NCBI RefSeq assembly: GCF_014647435.1 | Contig: NZ_BMPE01000011.1 | Location: 55,307 to 119,306, forward strand | Source of the DNA: Deinococcus radiotolerans | Lineage (GTDB): Bacteria > Deinococcota > Deinococci > Deinococcales > Deinococcaceae | Direction: 5' to 3' | DNA: 64,000 nt | Shown: positions 26,996 to 43,656 of the stretch, in pieces | Position numbering within the stretch: the stretch's first letter is position 1 | Layout of the letters: every line of letters starts with the position of its first letter | Position numbers and translations under genes: made by a program | The notes under the pieces: model-generated | Database searches by the model: none | Told to the model about the DNA's origin: nothing | Seen by the model: only the letters and a program-made list of their open reading frames with translations

Positions 26996-27553
26996 GTGAG
27001 TTTCCTCCCAGCTTTCCTTGATCTTCGCGGCGTGCGCGCCGTCGTGATCGGCGGAGGAACCGTGGCCCTGCGCCGCGCGCGCACCCTGCTGGACGCCGGG
27101 GCGCAGGTGCAGGTCATCGCCCCACAGCAGCACCCGGACTTCGCGGCGCTGCCCGTGACCGCCCTGAGCCGCCATTACCGGCGCGGCGACCTGAGCGGCG
27201 CGGCCCTCGTCATTGCGGCCACCGGCTCAGCCGACGTGAACGCGGCCGTCGTGCGCGACGCCCAGGCGCAGGGCTCTCTGGTCAACGACGCCGCCGACGC
27301 CACACGCGGCAACTGGCGTTTCCCCGCGCAGGCCGAGCGGGCGGGCGTGCAGGTGGCCGTCACCAGCGGGCGCGAACTGCCCCTCCTGGCCCAGGCGCTC
27401 GCGGAACGCATCACGGCCCTCCTGCCCGACGAGGAGAGCCTGGACGGCTGGACCGCCCGCCGCGAACTGGCCATCACCCAGCCGGATACCCAGCGGGCCG
27501 CCAGCCTCGACGCCCTGCGCGCCGACATCCGCCGCGCCGTGGGGCTCGCATGA
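26996..27553 (+). CDS. Precorrin-2 dehydrogenase / sirohydrochlorin ferrochelatase-like (Met8/CysG N-terminal type)
   Basis: 185 residues. Rossmann fold with [21 protein letters not shown] and [16 protein letters not shown], then [16 protein letters not shown], the signature of Met8/CysG N-terminal domains that oxidise precorrin-2 with NAD. The start is GTG 26996 because TATGCT lies seven bases upstream; an ATG at 26984 lies inside that promoter element. Overlaps hemA by ATGA. Confidence 0.9.
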   Translation: MSFLPAFLDLRGVRAVVIGGGTVALRRARTLLDAGAQVQVIAPQQHPDFAALPVTALSRHYRRGDLSGAALVIAATGSADVNAAVVRDAQAQGSLVNDAADATRGNWRFPAQAERAGVQVAVTSGRELPLLAQALAERITALLPDEESLDGWTARRELAITQPDTQRAASLDALRADIRRAVGLA

Positions 27554-28641
27554 CCCTCGCATGCCCCACCGCGCACGCCCTGCTGACCCGCACGGGCGCC
27601 CACATCCCGCGCGCCCTGGATTTCGTGGTCGTCGGCCTGAACCACCAGACCGCACCGGTCGAGATCCGCGAGCGCGCTGCCGTCCGCGCCGGTCACGAGG
27701 GCGCCCTGCTCTCGCACCTGTGCGGGTACGCGCAGGAAGTCATGCTGCTCGCCACCTGCAACCGCACCGAGGTGTACATGGCGGGCGTCAGCGGCGACCC
27801 CCTCGCGACCTTCGAGGGCGCCTGGAACGAACAGCTGCGCGACCACCTGTACATCCACACCGGCGAGGCCGCCGTCACGCACCTGTACCGCGTGGCTGCG
27901 GGCCTGGACAGCCTCGTGATCGGGGAGACGCAGATCCAGGGGCAGGTCAAACGCGCCTGGATGGACGCCCGCGAACGCGGCCTGACCGGCACCACCCTGA
28001 ACAAGGTCGCGCAGGGCGCCCTGGCCGCCGGCAAGCGCGTGCGCTTCGAGACCGGCATGAGCGACAAGATCGTCAGCGTCTCCAGCGCCGCCGTGGACCT
28101 CGCGCACTCCGCGCTGGGCAGCCTCGCGGGCCGCACCGCCCTGATCATCGGCGCGGGCGAGACCGCCGAACTGACCCTCACGCACCTGCGCGCCGCCGGG
28201 GTTGAGGACGTCATCGTCGTGAACCGCACCGTGGAACGCGCCCGGCAGCTCGCCGAGAAACTCGGCGGACGACCCTGCGCCGCCGACTACCTGGAAGAGG
28301 TCCTGCCCGAAGCGGACGTGCTGATCGCCTCCAGCGGCGCGCCCCACTACGTCCTGGGCGCAGACGGCGTGAATGCCGCGCTGCGCCAGCGCCCGGGCCG
28401 CCCCATGTTCCTGATCGACATCAGCGTGCCGCGCATCCTGAACCCCGACATTGCGGGTGTACCCGGCGCGCACCTGCACAACCTCGACGACCTGACCGGC
28501 ATCGTCGCCCGCAACATGCAGAGCCGCCGCGCCGCGCTGCCGCACGCGGGCGCCATCGTCCGGGACGCCGCCGCGGACCTGAGCCGCTGGCACCTGACCC
28601 GGCAGGCCCGGCAGCGCGAACTGGCCCTCGCCAGCGACTGA
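27550..28641 (+). CDS. hemA: Glutamyl-tRNA reductase
   Basis: First committed step of C5-pathway tetrapyrrole synthesis: reduces Glu-tRNA to glutamate-1-semialdehyde with NADPH. 363 residues. N-terminal [15 protein letters not shown], catalytic C70 in [32 protein letters not shown]-binding [12 protein letters not shown] and [12 protein letters not shown] are all present. Shorter than the 420-residue E. coli enzyme mainly at the C-terminal dimerisation arm. Translationally coupled to the siroheme gene. Confidence 0.94.
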   Translation: MTLACPTAHALLTRTGAHIPRALDFVVVGLNHQTAPVEIRERAAVRAGHEGALLSHLCGYAQEVMLLATCNRTEVYMAGVSGDPLATFEGAWNEQLRDHLYIHTGEAAVTHLYRVAAGLDSLVIGETQIQGQVKRAWMDARERGLTGTTLNKVAQGALAAGKRVRFETGMSDKIVSVSSAAVDLAHSALGSLAGRTALIIGAGETAELTLTHLRAAGVEDVIVVNRTVERARQLAEKLGGRPCAADYLEEVLPEADVLIASSGAPHYVLGADGVNAALRQRPGRPMFLIDISVPRILNPDIAGVPGAHLHNLDDLTGIVARNMQSRRAALPHAGAIVRDAAADLSRWHLTRQARQRELALASD

Positions 28642-28707
28642 CCGCCCACCGCGCCCGTGTCACCCGGCTCCCACATGGCCCGCGCCGCATCCCGTACCCT
28701 GGTCGGC

Positions 28708-29575
<868 letters not shown>

Positions 29576-29583
<8 letters not shown>

Positions 29584-30001
29584 CACCCTGACCCGCGACC
29601 TGCGCGCCGGCACCCGCACCGCACTCCTGCGAGCCGCCCGGCGCGCGTACCTGCTGGCCCTGGGCGCCCTGGCAGTCCCCGCCGTGCTGATCGGGACCGT
29701 CCTGCTCCTCTCGCCCGCCCAGCCGGACCGCGCGGCCGCCGTGATCCTCTGGGCCGTGGCCGTGGCGCTGGGCCTGGGCGCGTTCGTGCTGGCCCGCCGC
29801 GCCGCCCACCGCGCGGATCTCAGCGCCCCGCAGGCTGCGCTGACCGGCGCCATCCAGGCCAGCAGCGCGCCCGGCGTGCCCCTGCTGCTGGCCTGCGCCT
29901 TCGCGGGCACCCCCCTGCTGGGCCTGAGCCTGCTCATCACCGGCGCGCTGCTGCACCTGCTGGTGTGGCGTCAGCTGCCCGGCTGGGTGCGCGAACCCTG
30001 A
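29576..30001 (+). CDS. Four-helix integral membrane protein, unknown
   Basis: 141 residues with hydrophobic helices near 26-47, 56-74, 96-112 and 113-130 after a basic N-terminus. Overlaps the ygfZ end by eight bases, so probably co-translated. No family recognised. A weak hairpin (AGCCG/CGGCT, about 30003-30026) follows it. Confidence 0.6.
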
Positions 30002-30144
30002 AAGCCGCTCCTGGTGGCAGGCGGCTGGTCACCTGTCCGCGCCTGTGGGATGACACTTGACGACCGCCGGGAGATCTGCACTGTGGGCAGGCTGAGCCTG
30101 TCTGGCCTCGCTGCGCACCAGTGCCCCCTCAGGACCCATGAGAA

Positions 30145-30168
30145 AACCCCCGCTCAGAGGCGGGGGTT
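30145..30168 (-). terminator. Intrinsic terminator of the peptide importer operon
   Basis: AACCCCCGC (30145-30153) pairs with GCGGGGGTT (30160-30168), loop of six; on the minus strand the stem is followed by TTTTCT. One of the few classic Rho-independent terminators in the window. Confidence 0.9.
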
Positions 30169-30182
30169 CCGGTGTCGTTGGC

Positions 30183-31202
<1,020 letters not shown>

Positions 31203-31233
31203 GCGGTCCTCCGGAAGGTGGGGGCGGGGCGCA

Positions 31234-32256
31234 TCAGTCGAACCTCACGCGCGGGTCGATGACCCCGTACAGGATGTCCACGATGGTGCTGACGACCACC
31301 ACGATCACGGCCGTGAGCATGGCGAAGCCCAGCACGGCCGCCAGGTCCACGCCCAGCGCGGCTTGCACGACCCACTGGCCCACGCCGGGGAACGCGAAGA
31401 TCGTCTCGGTGATCAGCGAGCCGCCCAGCAGACCGATGATCAGGAAGCCGCCCAGCGTGACGATGCTCAGCAGGGCGTTGCGGCGGGCATGCTTGCGGTT
31501 CACGACATTCGGCGCGAGGCCCTTGGCGCGGGCCGTACGCACGTAATCGCTGGTCAGCGCCTCGAGCATGTTGTTGCGCATCACCTTGATGATGTTCGCG
31601 CTGAGCACGATCATCAGGGTCAGGGCGGGTAGGATCATGTGCTGCAGGGCGTCCCAGGCGACGTCCCAGCGGCCGTTGAGGGCCGCGTCGACCGTGAGCA
31701 GGCCGGTGTAGGTCTTGATGTCACCCAGCGCGAAGGTATTCACGATGTTCAGCTGCCCTGAACCCGGGAGCCAGCCCAGGTACGCGTAGAACACCGCCAG
31801 CAGCAGGATGCCAACCACGAAGCTGGGCAGCGAGTACCCCAGCACGACCAAGACGCGCAGCACCTGGTCAATGAACTTGTCCTTGTGCAGGGCGCTCAGG
31901 GTGCCCAGCCAGACGCTCAGCAGCAGGATCGGGATGGCCGTGACGATCGTCAGCTCAATGGTGCGCGGCAGGCGCTCCTTGATGGTCACGACCACGTCCT
32001 GGTTGCTGGCCTTCGAGTAGCCCAGGTCACCCTTGAGGGTGCTGCTGAGCCAGCGGCCATACTGGACAGGGAAGGGGTCGCGCAGGCCGCGCTGTTCGAT
32101 GATCTGTTCCAGGCGCGCGGCCTGCTGTTCGCTGCGGATGTACGGCGCGGCGCGCTGCTCGGGGGTGAGCAGCTGGGTCAGGCCGACGATCATCAGGGAG
32201 AGAACGAGCATCACCACAGGAATCTGGATGAGCCGTTTCACGATGAAATTGAGCAT
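31234..32256 (-). CDS. ABC peptide transporter permease, DppB/OppB type
   Basis: 340 residues, six predicted helices. N-terminal [20 protein letters not shown] and the EAA loop [20 protein letters not shown] are typical of DppB/OppB. Encoded between the binding protein and DppC on the minus strand, 31 bases from dppC. Confidence 0.93.
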   Translation of the reverse strand: MLNFIVKRLIQIPVVMLVLSLMIVGLTQLLTPEQRAAPYIRSEQQAARLEQIIEQRGLRDPFPVQYGRWLSSTLKGDLGYSKASNQDVVVTIKERLPRTIELTIVTAIPILLLSVWLGTLSALHKDKFIDQVLRVLVVLGYSLPSFVVGILLLAVFYAYLGWLPGSGQLNIVNTFALGDIKTYTGLLTVDAALNGRWDVAWDALQHMILPALTLMIVLSANIIKVMRNNMLEALTSDYVRTARAKGLAPNVVNRKHARRNALLSIVTLGGFLIIGLLGGSLITETIFAFPGVGQWVVQAALGVDLAAVLGFAMLTAVIVVVVSTIVDILYGVIDPRVRFD

Positions 32257-32543
32257 GAATGCCTCGGGGTGGGAAACTTCCGGCGGAGTCCGGTGGGACT
32301 GCGACCGGGAAACGAAGGGAGAAGAACGAACGTTGGTTTGGTGGTAGCGCCTGAGCTGTAGTCCGCTCTCTAGACTAGTTCATCAGGCGGGCACAACGCA
32401 AAGGCTGGGCTCTGCGTGTCCCGGCTGTATGAACCTGTCAGCACGTGCTGGACTGGATTGACCGCTTCCCGCATCAGTAGAGAGGAGCAGCCCACTGCTG
32501 GGACTGCTCCTCTCTGTTTTGCCGTGTGGGCGGCGAGGATGAT
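32257..32543. other. 287-bp spacer between binding-protein and permease genes
   Basis: Contains a strong hairpin near the binding-protein end and a possible minus-strand promoter for the permeases: TTGCGT (32401-32396) and TAGTCT (32377-32372) with an 18-bp spacer. No gene is seen. Confidence 0.55.
32479..32515 (-). terminator. Hairpin after the binding-protein gene (partial terminator or stabiliser)
   Basis: AGAGAGGAGCAG (32479-32490) pairs perfectly over 12 bp with 32504-32515; the loop can pair further (CCCA with TGGG). The T-run TTTT lies on the plus-strand side, so on the minus strand it may only attenuate, leaving the binding protein more expressed than the permeases. Confidence 0.7.
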
Positions 32544-34262
<1,719 letters not shown>

Positions 34263-34556
34263 TGATCCTCCAGATGGGTACTTTGACAGCATGTGCAAGG
34301 TCGCCTATCTGGGCGTCTTGCAGGGTCTGTCTAGGGGTTGATCGGCGGCATCATAGCGCACGTCTGACAGGGGAGATGTGACTTTCGTCCGGATGGTTGG
34401 GCCGGGCATCAGGAATACGCCGTGGACGTGCTGAGAAATTCCCCCTGTCTATATTTATGCATTCGGGCGGGCTTGCTGGCGCAGGTGCAGTGCGCGCCTC
34501 ATGTGCCGCCTGTTGAGTACGGTGTGTAGCGCCGGGCACGTGGCATACTGCGCCGC
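34263..34556. other. 294-bp divergent region, binding-protein gene / ddl
   Basis: Carries the binding-protein SD (TGGAGG). A plausible minus-strand -10 TATGAT lies at 34355-34350. An AT-rich patch (TATATTTATG, about 34452-34461) stands out. On the plus strand CATACT lies seven bases before the ddl GTG. Confidence 0.45.
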
Positions 34557-35576
<1,020 letters not shown>

Positions 35577-35799
35577 ACGCTGCCCGATGGAAAGAGCAAT
35601 GGGCCTGAATCGGGGGTCGCGTCACGAGCAGTGATGAGCAGCTGCGGTATTCCGTGCGCGCGCTCATCTCTGTTCGGCCTGGGCGTCCTGAGGCGGTCCA
35701 CTGGATTGACCGCTTGATGTGAGCGGCGTCTCTTGAATGGCTGGCCTGCCGTTCCCAGGGTGGGCTGAACGCCCCTGACAGCCTGTGAATCCCTATCTG

Positions 35800-35813
35800 T
35801 ATACTCGGGTATA
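35800..35813 (+). promoter_or_regulatory. Inverted repeat over the feoA -10 (candidate metal-responsive operator)
   Basis: TATAC-tcgg-GTATA spans the feoA -10 box (TATACT, 35800-35805) and reaches the A of the feoA ATG at 35813. Iron-responsive repression at this position would be expected for feo, but I cannot match it to a specific Fur or DtxR consensus. Confidence 0.45.
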
Positions 35814-36039
35814 TGCCGGATGTGCCTCTTGACGCCATTGCACCCGGGCAGACCGCGCACGTCGTGGCCCTCGACCCCGCCCACCCGCTGCGCCGCCGCC
35901 TGATGGAACTGGGCTTCGTGCGCGGCGCCCCCATCACCGTGATCCGCCGCGCGCCCCTGGGTGACCCGGTGGAACTCCGGATCGGCGCGACCCTGCTGGC
36001 GCTGCGGGCCGCCGACCTGCACCTGATCCGGGTGCGCCT

Positions 36040-36043
<4 letters not shown>
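35813..36043 (+). CDS. feoA: Ferrous iron transport protein A
   Basis: 76-residue SH3-like protein: [20 protein letters not shown] and [20 protein letters not shown] are characteristic. FeoA acts with FeoB at the membrane. ATG follows TATACT by seven bases; the stop overlaps the feoB GTG. Confidence 0.92.
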
Positions 36044-38258
<2,215 letters not shown>

Positions 38259-38262
<4 letters not shown>

Positions 38263-38561
38263 CCACTGCGCGCCCCCCCGCCAGCCCGCTGGGCGCGCTG
38301 CTGCACGCCATCGGCATCCAGCCGCGCACCCCGGATGAACTCGCCCGCGCGCTGGGCAGCACCCCGGACGCCCTGAGCGGCATGCTGCGCACCCTCCGCT
38401 CTGGCGGGTACGTGCAGGACGCCACTCCGCAACAGGACGGCTGCGCCTGCGGCCCCTGCGCCCTGAAAAGCATGTGCCGCAACGCCGACGGCACCGAACC
38501 GGTCCTGCACCTCCTGCGTCTCACGCCGCGCGGCGAGACGTACCTGAAACGCCTCGGCTGA
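38259..38561 (+). CDS. FeoC-like winged-helix protein with Cys cluster
   Basis: 100 residues from GTG 38259 (GTGA overlap with feoB). The winged-helix part [20 protein letters not shown] is followed by C62-x-C64-x2-C67-x5-C73 ([13 protein letters not shown]), like the Fe-S or Zn cluster of FeoC. Third gene of feoABC, expected to regulate or stabilise FeoB. Confidence 0.82.
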
Positions 38562-38603
38562 TCCCTTAAGCAACTCCACTGCAAAGCCTAAAGGTCGGAT
38601 CAG
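38558..38603 (+). terminator. Inverted repeat ending the feo operon
   Basis: CTGATCC (38558-38564, including the stop) pairs with GGATCAG (38597-38603), with further CTT/AAG pairing inside. Confidence 0.5.
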
Positions 38604-38713
38604 ACGTCCAGCACGCGTCCCTTCCTACAATGACGGCATCAACAGCGGACGGCACTCGCGGGCGCATCCCCCGGCACCTCCTCTGAATTCACGCAGCGTC
38701 AAAGGGGCAGGAT

Positions 38714-39583
38714 ATGGACTGGAAGAATCTTCCCGGCAGTGGTGGGAACGTTGAAGATCGTCGCGGCGCAGGGGGGTTGCCCGGTGGCGGCATCGCTGTA
38801 GGTGGCGTGGGGGGACTGATCATCGCCCTGATCGCCATGTTCTTCGGGATCAATCCTGGCGATATTCTCGGGGGCGGGAATAACACCCAGACGCAGCAGT
38901 CACAGCAAAACCCGTCCACGCAGACGACCCAGAACGACGAGTCCTATCAGTTCGTCAAGAACATCCTGTCCAGCACCAACCTGGTGTGGGGCAACATCTT
39001 CAAGCAGGCGAACCGCACCTATACCGATCCGAGTTTGGTCCTGTACACGCGGGGTACTCAATCCAGCTGTGGTCAGGCCAACAGCGCGGTAGGACCCTTC
39101 TACTGCCCCGCCGATCAGAAGATCTACCTCGATACCAGTTTCTTCTCGCAGATGGACCGTCAACTGGGAGGCGGCGGCGACTTCGCCTACGCCTACGTGA
39201 TCGCCCACGAGGTCGGGCACCACGTGCAGGACGAACTGGGCATCAGCGATCAGGTCGAACGTAAGCAGCGCAGCGCCCGCACCGAGGCCGAAGCGAACAG
39301 CTACAGCGTGCGCCTGGAACTTCAGGCTGACTGCTTCGCCGGCGTGTGGGGCAACAAGACCCAGCAGGACGCGAAGATCACCGAGGCGGACGTGCAGGAA
39401 GCCGTGAACACCGCGCAGGCCATTGGCGACGACAACCTCCAGAAGCAGGGCCAGGGGTACGTCACGCCGGATTCCTTCACGCACGGCAGCGCCGCCCAGC
39501 GCGTCAAGTGGTTCATGACGGGCTTCAAGAGCGGCAACCCGAACGGCTGCGACACGTTCAACGTGAATTACAACCAGCTGTAA
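38714..39583 (+). CDS. YpfJ-type neutral zinc metallopeptidase
   Basis: 289 residues. One N-terminal transmembrane helix (about 28-45, [16 protein letters not shown]) after a Gly-rich stretch, a Gln/Asn/Thr linker, then the peptidase domain: [15 protein letters not shown] with zinc ligands H165 and H169 and catalytic E166; [12 protein letters not shown] provides the third ligand region. Cys119 and Cys131 may form a disulfide, consistent with an extracytoplasmic domain. Confidence 0.9.
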   Translation: MDWKNLPGSGGNVEDRRGAGGLPGGGIAVGGVGGLIIALIAMFFGINPGDILGGGNNTQTQQSQQNPSTQTTQNDESYQFVKNILSSTNLVWGNIFKQANRTYTDPSLVLYTRGTQSSCGQANSAVGPFYCPADQKIYLDTSFFSQMDRQLGGGGDFAYAYVIAHEVGHHVQDELGISDQVERKQRSARTEAEANSYSVRLELQADCFAGVWGNKTQQDAKITEADVQEAVNTAQAIGDDNLQKQGQGYVTPDSFTHGSAAQRVKWFMTGFKSGNPNGCDTFNVNYNQL

Positions 39584-39597
39584 ATGCATCCACTGCT

Positions 39598-39623
39598 GGC
39601 GTCCCAGTGAAGCCTGGGACGCC
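39598..39623 (+). terminator. Terminator after the YpfJ-type gene
   Basis: Perfect 10-bp stem GGCGTCCCAG (39598-39607) with CTGGGACGCC (39614-39623), loop tgaagc. Confidence 0.8.
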
Positions 39624-39695
39624 GCAGTCCTGTTCATGGGTGCGGGCGTGACCGGGCTCACCACGCCCGCTGCCCCCATGCGCTTTTCTGAGGGC

Positions 39696-40367
39696 ATGAC
39701 GGACTGGGAGGTGGCGGGCGTGCCCGTGCAGGTGAAGCGCAGTGGGCGGCGCCGCACGGTGGCCGTGCAGGTCACACCGGGCGCCGTGACCGTGTTCGCG
39801 CCCACCCGCGTGCCCCTGCGGCAGCTGCGCGACATTCTGGACGCCCGGCGCGAGTGGGTGGCCGGCCACCTGGCGACCTACGCGGCCCGGCCGCCCGCGA
39901 GGCCGGCGCCGTTCCACGGTCAGCGCGTCCCCTTCCTGAATGAGGAACTGACCCTGCATCTGGATGAGGGCCGCTCGCGGCCCGAACGCACTGGCGCGGC
40001 CCTGCACCTGCCGGCCGGAACTGCGGAGGCCGCACTGACCAGCTGGACGCGGCGGGCCTGCGCGGCCCCCTACCGTGACCTGGTGGGGACTGCGGCTGAG
40101 CAACTGGAGGCCGAAGGCCGACTGACCGCCGTGCACGTGAGTGATACGCGCACGCGCTGGGGGAGCTGCACGGCGGACGGCGTGATCCGCCTGCACTGGA
40201 AGCTCAGCCGCGCGCCCGCAGCCGTCCTGCACTACGTGGCGGTGCACGAGGCGGCGCACCTGCTGGAACTGAACCACTCCTCCCGCTACTGGGCGCACGT
40301 CTCGCGGGTCGTGCCTGACTGGCCCGCCCACCGTGCGTGGCTCAGGCAGCACGGCCATACCCTGTAA
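39696..40367 (+). CDS. YgjP-like M48-type metallopeptidase (DUF45)
   Basis: About 223 residues. DUF45 features: VQVKRSGRRRTVAVQVTPGA at the N-terminus, TRWGSCTADGVIRLHWKL and the metal site YVAVHEAAHLLELNHSSRYW. The start is uncertain: ATGs at 39636, 39678 and 39696 are in frame; I chose 39696 because family members begin a few residues before VAGVPVQVKRS. No clear SD or -10 supports any of them. Confidence 0.85.
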   Translation: MTDWEVAGVPVQVKRSGRRRTVAVQVTPGAVTVFAPTRVPLRQLRDILDARREWVAGHLATYAARPPARPAPFHGQRVPFLNEELTLHLDEGRSRPERTGAALHLPAGTAEAALTSWTRRACAAPYRDLVGTAAEQLEAEGRLTAVHVSDTRTRWGSCTADGVIRLHWKLSRAPAAVLHYVAVHEAAHLLELNHSSRYWAHVSRVVPDWPAHRAWLRQHGHTL

Positions 40368-40380
40368 GCGCCAATAGGAG

Positions 40381-40424
40381 AGGGCCAGCGCGTGCCGGGA
40401 AAATTCCGGGTGCGCGCTGGCCCT
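40381..40424. terminator. Bidirectional terminator between convergent genes
   Basis: AGGGCCAGCGCG (40381-40392) pairs over 12 bp with CGCGCTGGCCCT (40413-40424); the inner arm CCGG/CCGG extends it. Confidence 0.85.
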
Positions 40425-40438
40425 GGTGCGGACGCTCG

Positions 40439-40645
40439 TTACATGGCGGGCATAGGTTCAGGCATGCCCGGCGTGTCTGGGTTCGGGGTGGGATGCGGTT
40501 CGGGCATGCCGGGCGTATCTGGATTCACCGGGGGGTCCATGACGGGGCCGGTATCACCGGAGCCGGGCATCTGCTCGGGCATGGGGGTGGGCACGTCGGT
40601 GGGTTCGGTGGCCGGGGCGGGCGGACGGTCATAGGGTCCAGTCAT
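40439..40645 (-). CDS. Pro-rich low-complexity small protein
   Basis: 68 residues, about one third Pro, with a near-perfect internal repeat [10 protein letters not shown] occurring twice. No signal peptide, no Cys. A strong SD (GGAGGTG five bases before ATG 40645) and a shared terminator support a real gene. It lies immediately downstream of the peptide operon, but no link in function is visible. Confidence 0.65.
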   Translation of the reverse strand: MTGPYDRPPAPATEPTDVPTPMPEQMPGSGDTGPVMDPPVNPDTPGMPEPHPTPNPDTPGMPEPMPAM

Positions 40646-40748
40646 GAGGCACCTCCAGAGGGGGAATGACCGTCAGTCTGGCGCCCGCAGATGCACGCGG
40701 GCCCTGAGGGACATGAACCCGGCTTCATGCCGGCCCCCAGACGGGCAG

Positions 40749-40772
40749 GGTCCGGCGCGGGGCCGCCGGACC
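40749..40772 (-). terminator. Terminator of the nine-gene peptide operon
   Basis: GGTCCGGCG (40749-40757) pairs perfectly with CGCCGGACC (40764-40772), six-base loop, 20 bases after the last stop codon. Confidence 0.75.
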
Positions 40773-40791
40773 ACTCAGGCACAGGGGCGCG

Positions 40792-41421
40792 TCAGGAGGC
40801 GCACAGGCGCCGCTGCGCGAGGCGCATCCGGGCCTGCACCATCCCGCGGCGCACGTCCCCGGCGGGCAGGCGCTCCCCCAGCGCCTCAATAAGTTCCAGA
40901 TCATCCGGGAAGCGCGCCACCAGCGTCCACAGGGGCTCCAGTTCCCCGCTGAGCAGCGCCGCCTGCCGCACGCTCTCGTGCAGGTACTCGCGGTACTCGG
41001 TCACGGCGGGCGCGTCCGACAGGGGCAGCAGTTCACCCCGGTACAGCTGCGCCGCCTCGCGGATGCGGCCCTCCATCAGCAGGTCCTGCACGTGCAGGAA
41101 ATCCGCGCCGACGACCGGCACCAGCCGGTACGGTTTGCTGCTCAGACCGATCAGTTTCGACAGGCGGTGCACCTCGACCGCCTGGTTCTGCGTGTCGCTC
41201 CACTCGCCGTACAGCGCGGCGGACAGCTGCCCGCCCGTCACGCCGTTCGGATTCGTGGCCAGAATGACCAGGATCTCGCAGAAGCGGCGCCGGAGCTTCA
41301 GGGTCTGACCGTCCAGCGTGGCCTGCTCGGCCCCCAGGAAGGTCAGATACAGCCCGGGCGTCGCCAGGGGGGCGGGGGCAGCGGTCAGGGGGGCAGGCGG
41401 CGGAGTGATCAGGGTGGTCAT
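40792..41421 (-). CDS. SARP-like winged-helix/BTAD transcriptional regulator
   Basis: 209 residues from ATG 41421 (ATGA overlap with the permease gene). Residues about 20-105 form an OmpR/SARP-type winged helix: YLTFLGAEQATLDGQTLKLR then NPNGVTGGQLSAALYG. Residues 110-205 resemble a bacterial transcriptional activation domain (LLMEGRIREAAQLYRGELLP, ALGERLPAGDVRRGMVQARM). Last gene of the peptide operon, so it may feed back on it. A second, much larger regulator with the same C-terminal architecture is encoded at the other end of the locus. Confidence 0.75.
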   Translation of the reverse strand: MTTLITPPPAPLTAAPAPLATPGLYLTFLGAEQATLDGQTLKLRRRFCEILVILATNPNGVTGGQLSAALYGEWSDTQNQAVEVHRLSKLIGLSSKPYRLVPVVGADFLHVQDLLMEGRIREAAQLYRGELLPLSDAPAVTEYREYLHESVRQAALLSGELEPLWTLVARFPDDLELIEALGERLPAGDVRRGMVQARMRLAQRRLCAS

Positions 41422-42947
41422 GCGGGCACCTCCAGGGCGTGCGGCAGGCGGCGGGGCCAGTGACGGGCGGCGTGCAGGGCCAGCAGCGCGGCGCTCAGGG
41501 CCAGGGTGGGCAGGGCGTGCGCGGGGTTCAGGGTGTCCAGCACCCCCAGGTGATTGAACGGCCCGAGGTACCACGCGAGGAACAGCAGGCTTTCGCTGGC
41601 GGCGTCAGTGACGCGCAGGTCCCGCAGGGTCAGCAGCAGCGCTACCGTGAGGAGCGCCGTGATGACCAGCGCGCCACTCAGGTCCGGATGGGCGGGCAGC
41701 AGGGCCAGCAGCGCCCCACTGGCAGGCAGCACGAGCACCGCGAACGCCGCCGCGCCGCGCCGCAGCGGCAGGGTCGCGCCCCGCACGGTCGTGCCCAGCA
41801 GCGCCTCGGTGCCACTGGCGCGCTCCTGGAACACCACGCGCGCCGCCACGGGCACCCCCACGATCAGCAGCAGCGGCAGCAGCGGCCCGCCGGGGTTCGC
41901 GGCCGCGCCGACGCCCGCCACGCCCAGGGCCAGCGCGGCCAGGGGCAGCCAGCGCGGCGCGCCCAGCAGCGCGGCCCGCACGTCCAGCAGCGCCAGGCGC
42001 AGCCCGGACCCCGCCGGCATCGGCCAGGGGCGTATGGGCCGCGCCGTGCGCGGGGAGGGTGAACGCCGCGGCGCCCCCCGCCGGAGATCGAACAGCGCGG
42101 CCACGAGCACCAGCGCCACGGCCAGCGCCACGGGCAGCGTCCGCCCCGCCACGTCGGCCGGCGTCCAGGTCAGGCCCGTCCACGCCTGCGGGGTCAGCGG
42201 CGCGGTGCGGGCCTGGACACCCACGTTCACGCCGCTCTCGGCCAGCACGAACGGTGCCGCCACCCGCCCCGTCAGGGCCAGGGTCGCCTGCCGCAGCGGC
42301 TCGCGCACGCCCAGCAGGTCCGGCACAGGTGCGGGCGTGCCCAGCGTGACGCCCACCAGCGCCGTCCAGAGCAGCACGCCCGCCACGCCCCGGCCCAGGC
42401 GCGCGCGGGGTATCACGGCGTCCAGCAGCGTACCCAGCGCTGCCACCAGGGCCAGCACTGGGAAGGTGATCAGCACGCCCGGCAGCAGCAGCGCCCCCAG
42501 GTCCGGCGCGCCGGTCGCCTCGCCGCGCGCCAGAACCACCGCCACGCTGCCCAGCAGCACCACGCCCCACAGCGCCCACAGCAGCAGCGTGTCCGCCAGC
42601 GTCCGCGCGCCCAGCAGCGCCACGCGCGACGCGGGACTGGTGGCCAGCAGCGCCCAGCTGCCATTCGCCGCGTCCCGCTGCGGCGCGCGCCCCACCAGGA
42701 ACAGGCCCGCCAGACTAAATGCCAGCGCGCCCAGCACCCCGGTTACCAGTCCCACCCACGCCCACGAGTACGCGCCCCGCTGCCCGTTCACGCTGAGCGT
42801 CAGGTAGGCCGCGTCCCGCGCGGGCAGGTACAGCGCCGTGACGACCACCATGGCCAGCAGCAGCAGCGGCAGGCCACCCTGGCGCAGCCGCAGCCGAGCC
42901 TCCAGTGTCAGGAAGCGCCGCAGCCCCCGACCACCCACCTCAGGCAC
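41418..42947 (-). CDS. ABC-2-like multi-helix membrane permease (exporter 2)
   Basis: 509 residues with around 11-12 predicted helices in two similar halves (each starting with a basic amphipathic segment, FLTLEARLRLRQGGLPLLLL and LRLALLDVRAALLGAPRWLP). GTG start at 42947 overlaps the ATPase stop. The two-half architecture suggests it replaces a homodimer of 6-helix ABC-2 permeases. Substrate presumably a peptide of this locus (inference). Confidence 0.75.
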   Translation of the reverse strand: MPEVGGRGLRRFLTLEARLRLRQGGLPLLLLAMVVVTALYLPARDAAYLTLSVNGQRGAYSWAWVGLVTGVLGALAFSLAGLFLVGRAPQRDAANGSWALLATSPASRVALLGARTLADTLLLWALWGVVLLGSVAVVLARGEATGAPDLGALLLPGVLITFPVLALVAALGTLLDAVIPRARLGRGVAGVLLWTALVGVTLGTPAPVPDLLGVREPLRQATLALTGRVAAPFVLAESGVNVGVQARTAPLTPQAWTGLTWTPADVAGRTLPVALAVALVLVAALFDLRRGAPRRSPSPRTARPIRPWPMPAGSGLRLALLDVRAALLGAPRWLPLAALALGVAGVGAAANPGGPLLPLLLIVGVPVAARVVFQERASGTEALLGTTVRGATLPLRRGAAAFAVLVLPASGALLALLPAHPDLSGALVITALLTVALLLTLRDLRVTDAASESLLFLAWYLGPFNHLGVLDTLNPAHALPTLALSAALLALHAARHWPRRLPHALEVPA

Positions 42948-43656
42948 GGGACACCCCCGCCGCCGTGAGCACCAGCGGCGACCGCACCGGACGGCGCGCG
43001 GCACGCGGCTCGCTCGCCTCGTGCGTGATCACGCCGCCCTCCAGGGTCAGCAGGCGGTCCGCCGTGGCGTCCAGGTCCTCGCGGAGGTGCGTGACCAGCA
43101 GCACCGCCGTCCCCCGGGCCCGCTCGCGCAGCAGCGCCTGGAAGCGCAGGCGCTCCTCGGCGTCCAGGCCCACGCTGGGTTCATCCAGGATCAGCAGCTG
43201 CGGGTCGCCCAGCAGCGCCTGCGCGATCAGCACCCGCCGCGCCATGCCCCCGGAGAACGAGCCCACCGGGCGCCGGGCGTGCGCGCCCAGGTTCACGGCG
43301 TCCAGCAGCTCCGGAATCTGCGCGTCCACCGCGCGGGCGTCCAGGCGTTTGGCGGCGCCCATGTACTGCAGGAACTCCGTGGGCGTCAGCTGCGGGTACG
43401 CGCCGCCCTCCTGCGGCACGTACCCCAGCACGCGGCGCAGCCGCTCGGGGCGGCGCGTCACGTCCTGCCCGTCCCACACGAGCTGCCCCGCGCTGGGCCG
43501 CTCAAGGGTTACCAGCGTGCGGATCAGCGTGCTTTTCCCCGCGCCGTTCGCGCCGACCAGGCCGGTCACGCCGGGCCGCAGTTCCAGCGTCACGCCGCGC
43601 AGCGCCTCGGTGCGCCCGAACCGCACGCGCAGGTCCCGCACCTCAAGCGTTGGCAC
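42940..43656 (-). CDS. ABC transporter ATPase (exporter 2)
   Basis: 238 residues. Walker A GLVGANGAGKSTL, Q-loop VPQEGGAYPQLTP, signature FSGGMARRVLIAQALLG, Walker B LLILDEPSVGLD, switch His in LLVTHLREDL. NatA/CcmA-like exporter ATPase. Overlaps both neighbours, so co-translated with the permease. Confidence 0.93.
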   Translation of the reverse strand: MPTLEVRDLRVRFGRTEALRGVTLELRPGVTGLVGANGAGKSTLIRTLVTLERPSAGQLVWDGQDVTRRPERLRRVLGYVPQEGGAYPQLTPTEFLQYMGAAKRLDARAVDAQIPELLDAVNLGAHARRPVGSFSGGMARRVLIAQALLGDPQLLILDEPSVGLDAEERLRFQALLRERARGTAVLLVTHLREDLDATADRLLTLEGGVITHEASEPRAARRPVRSPLVLTAAGVSRA

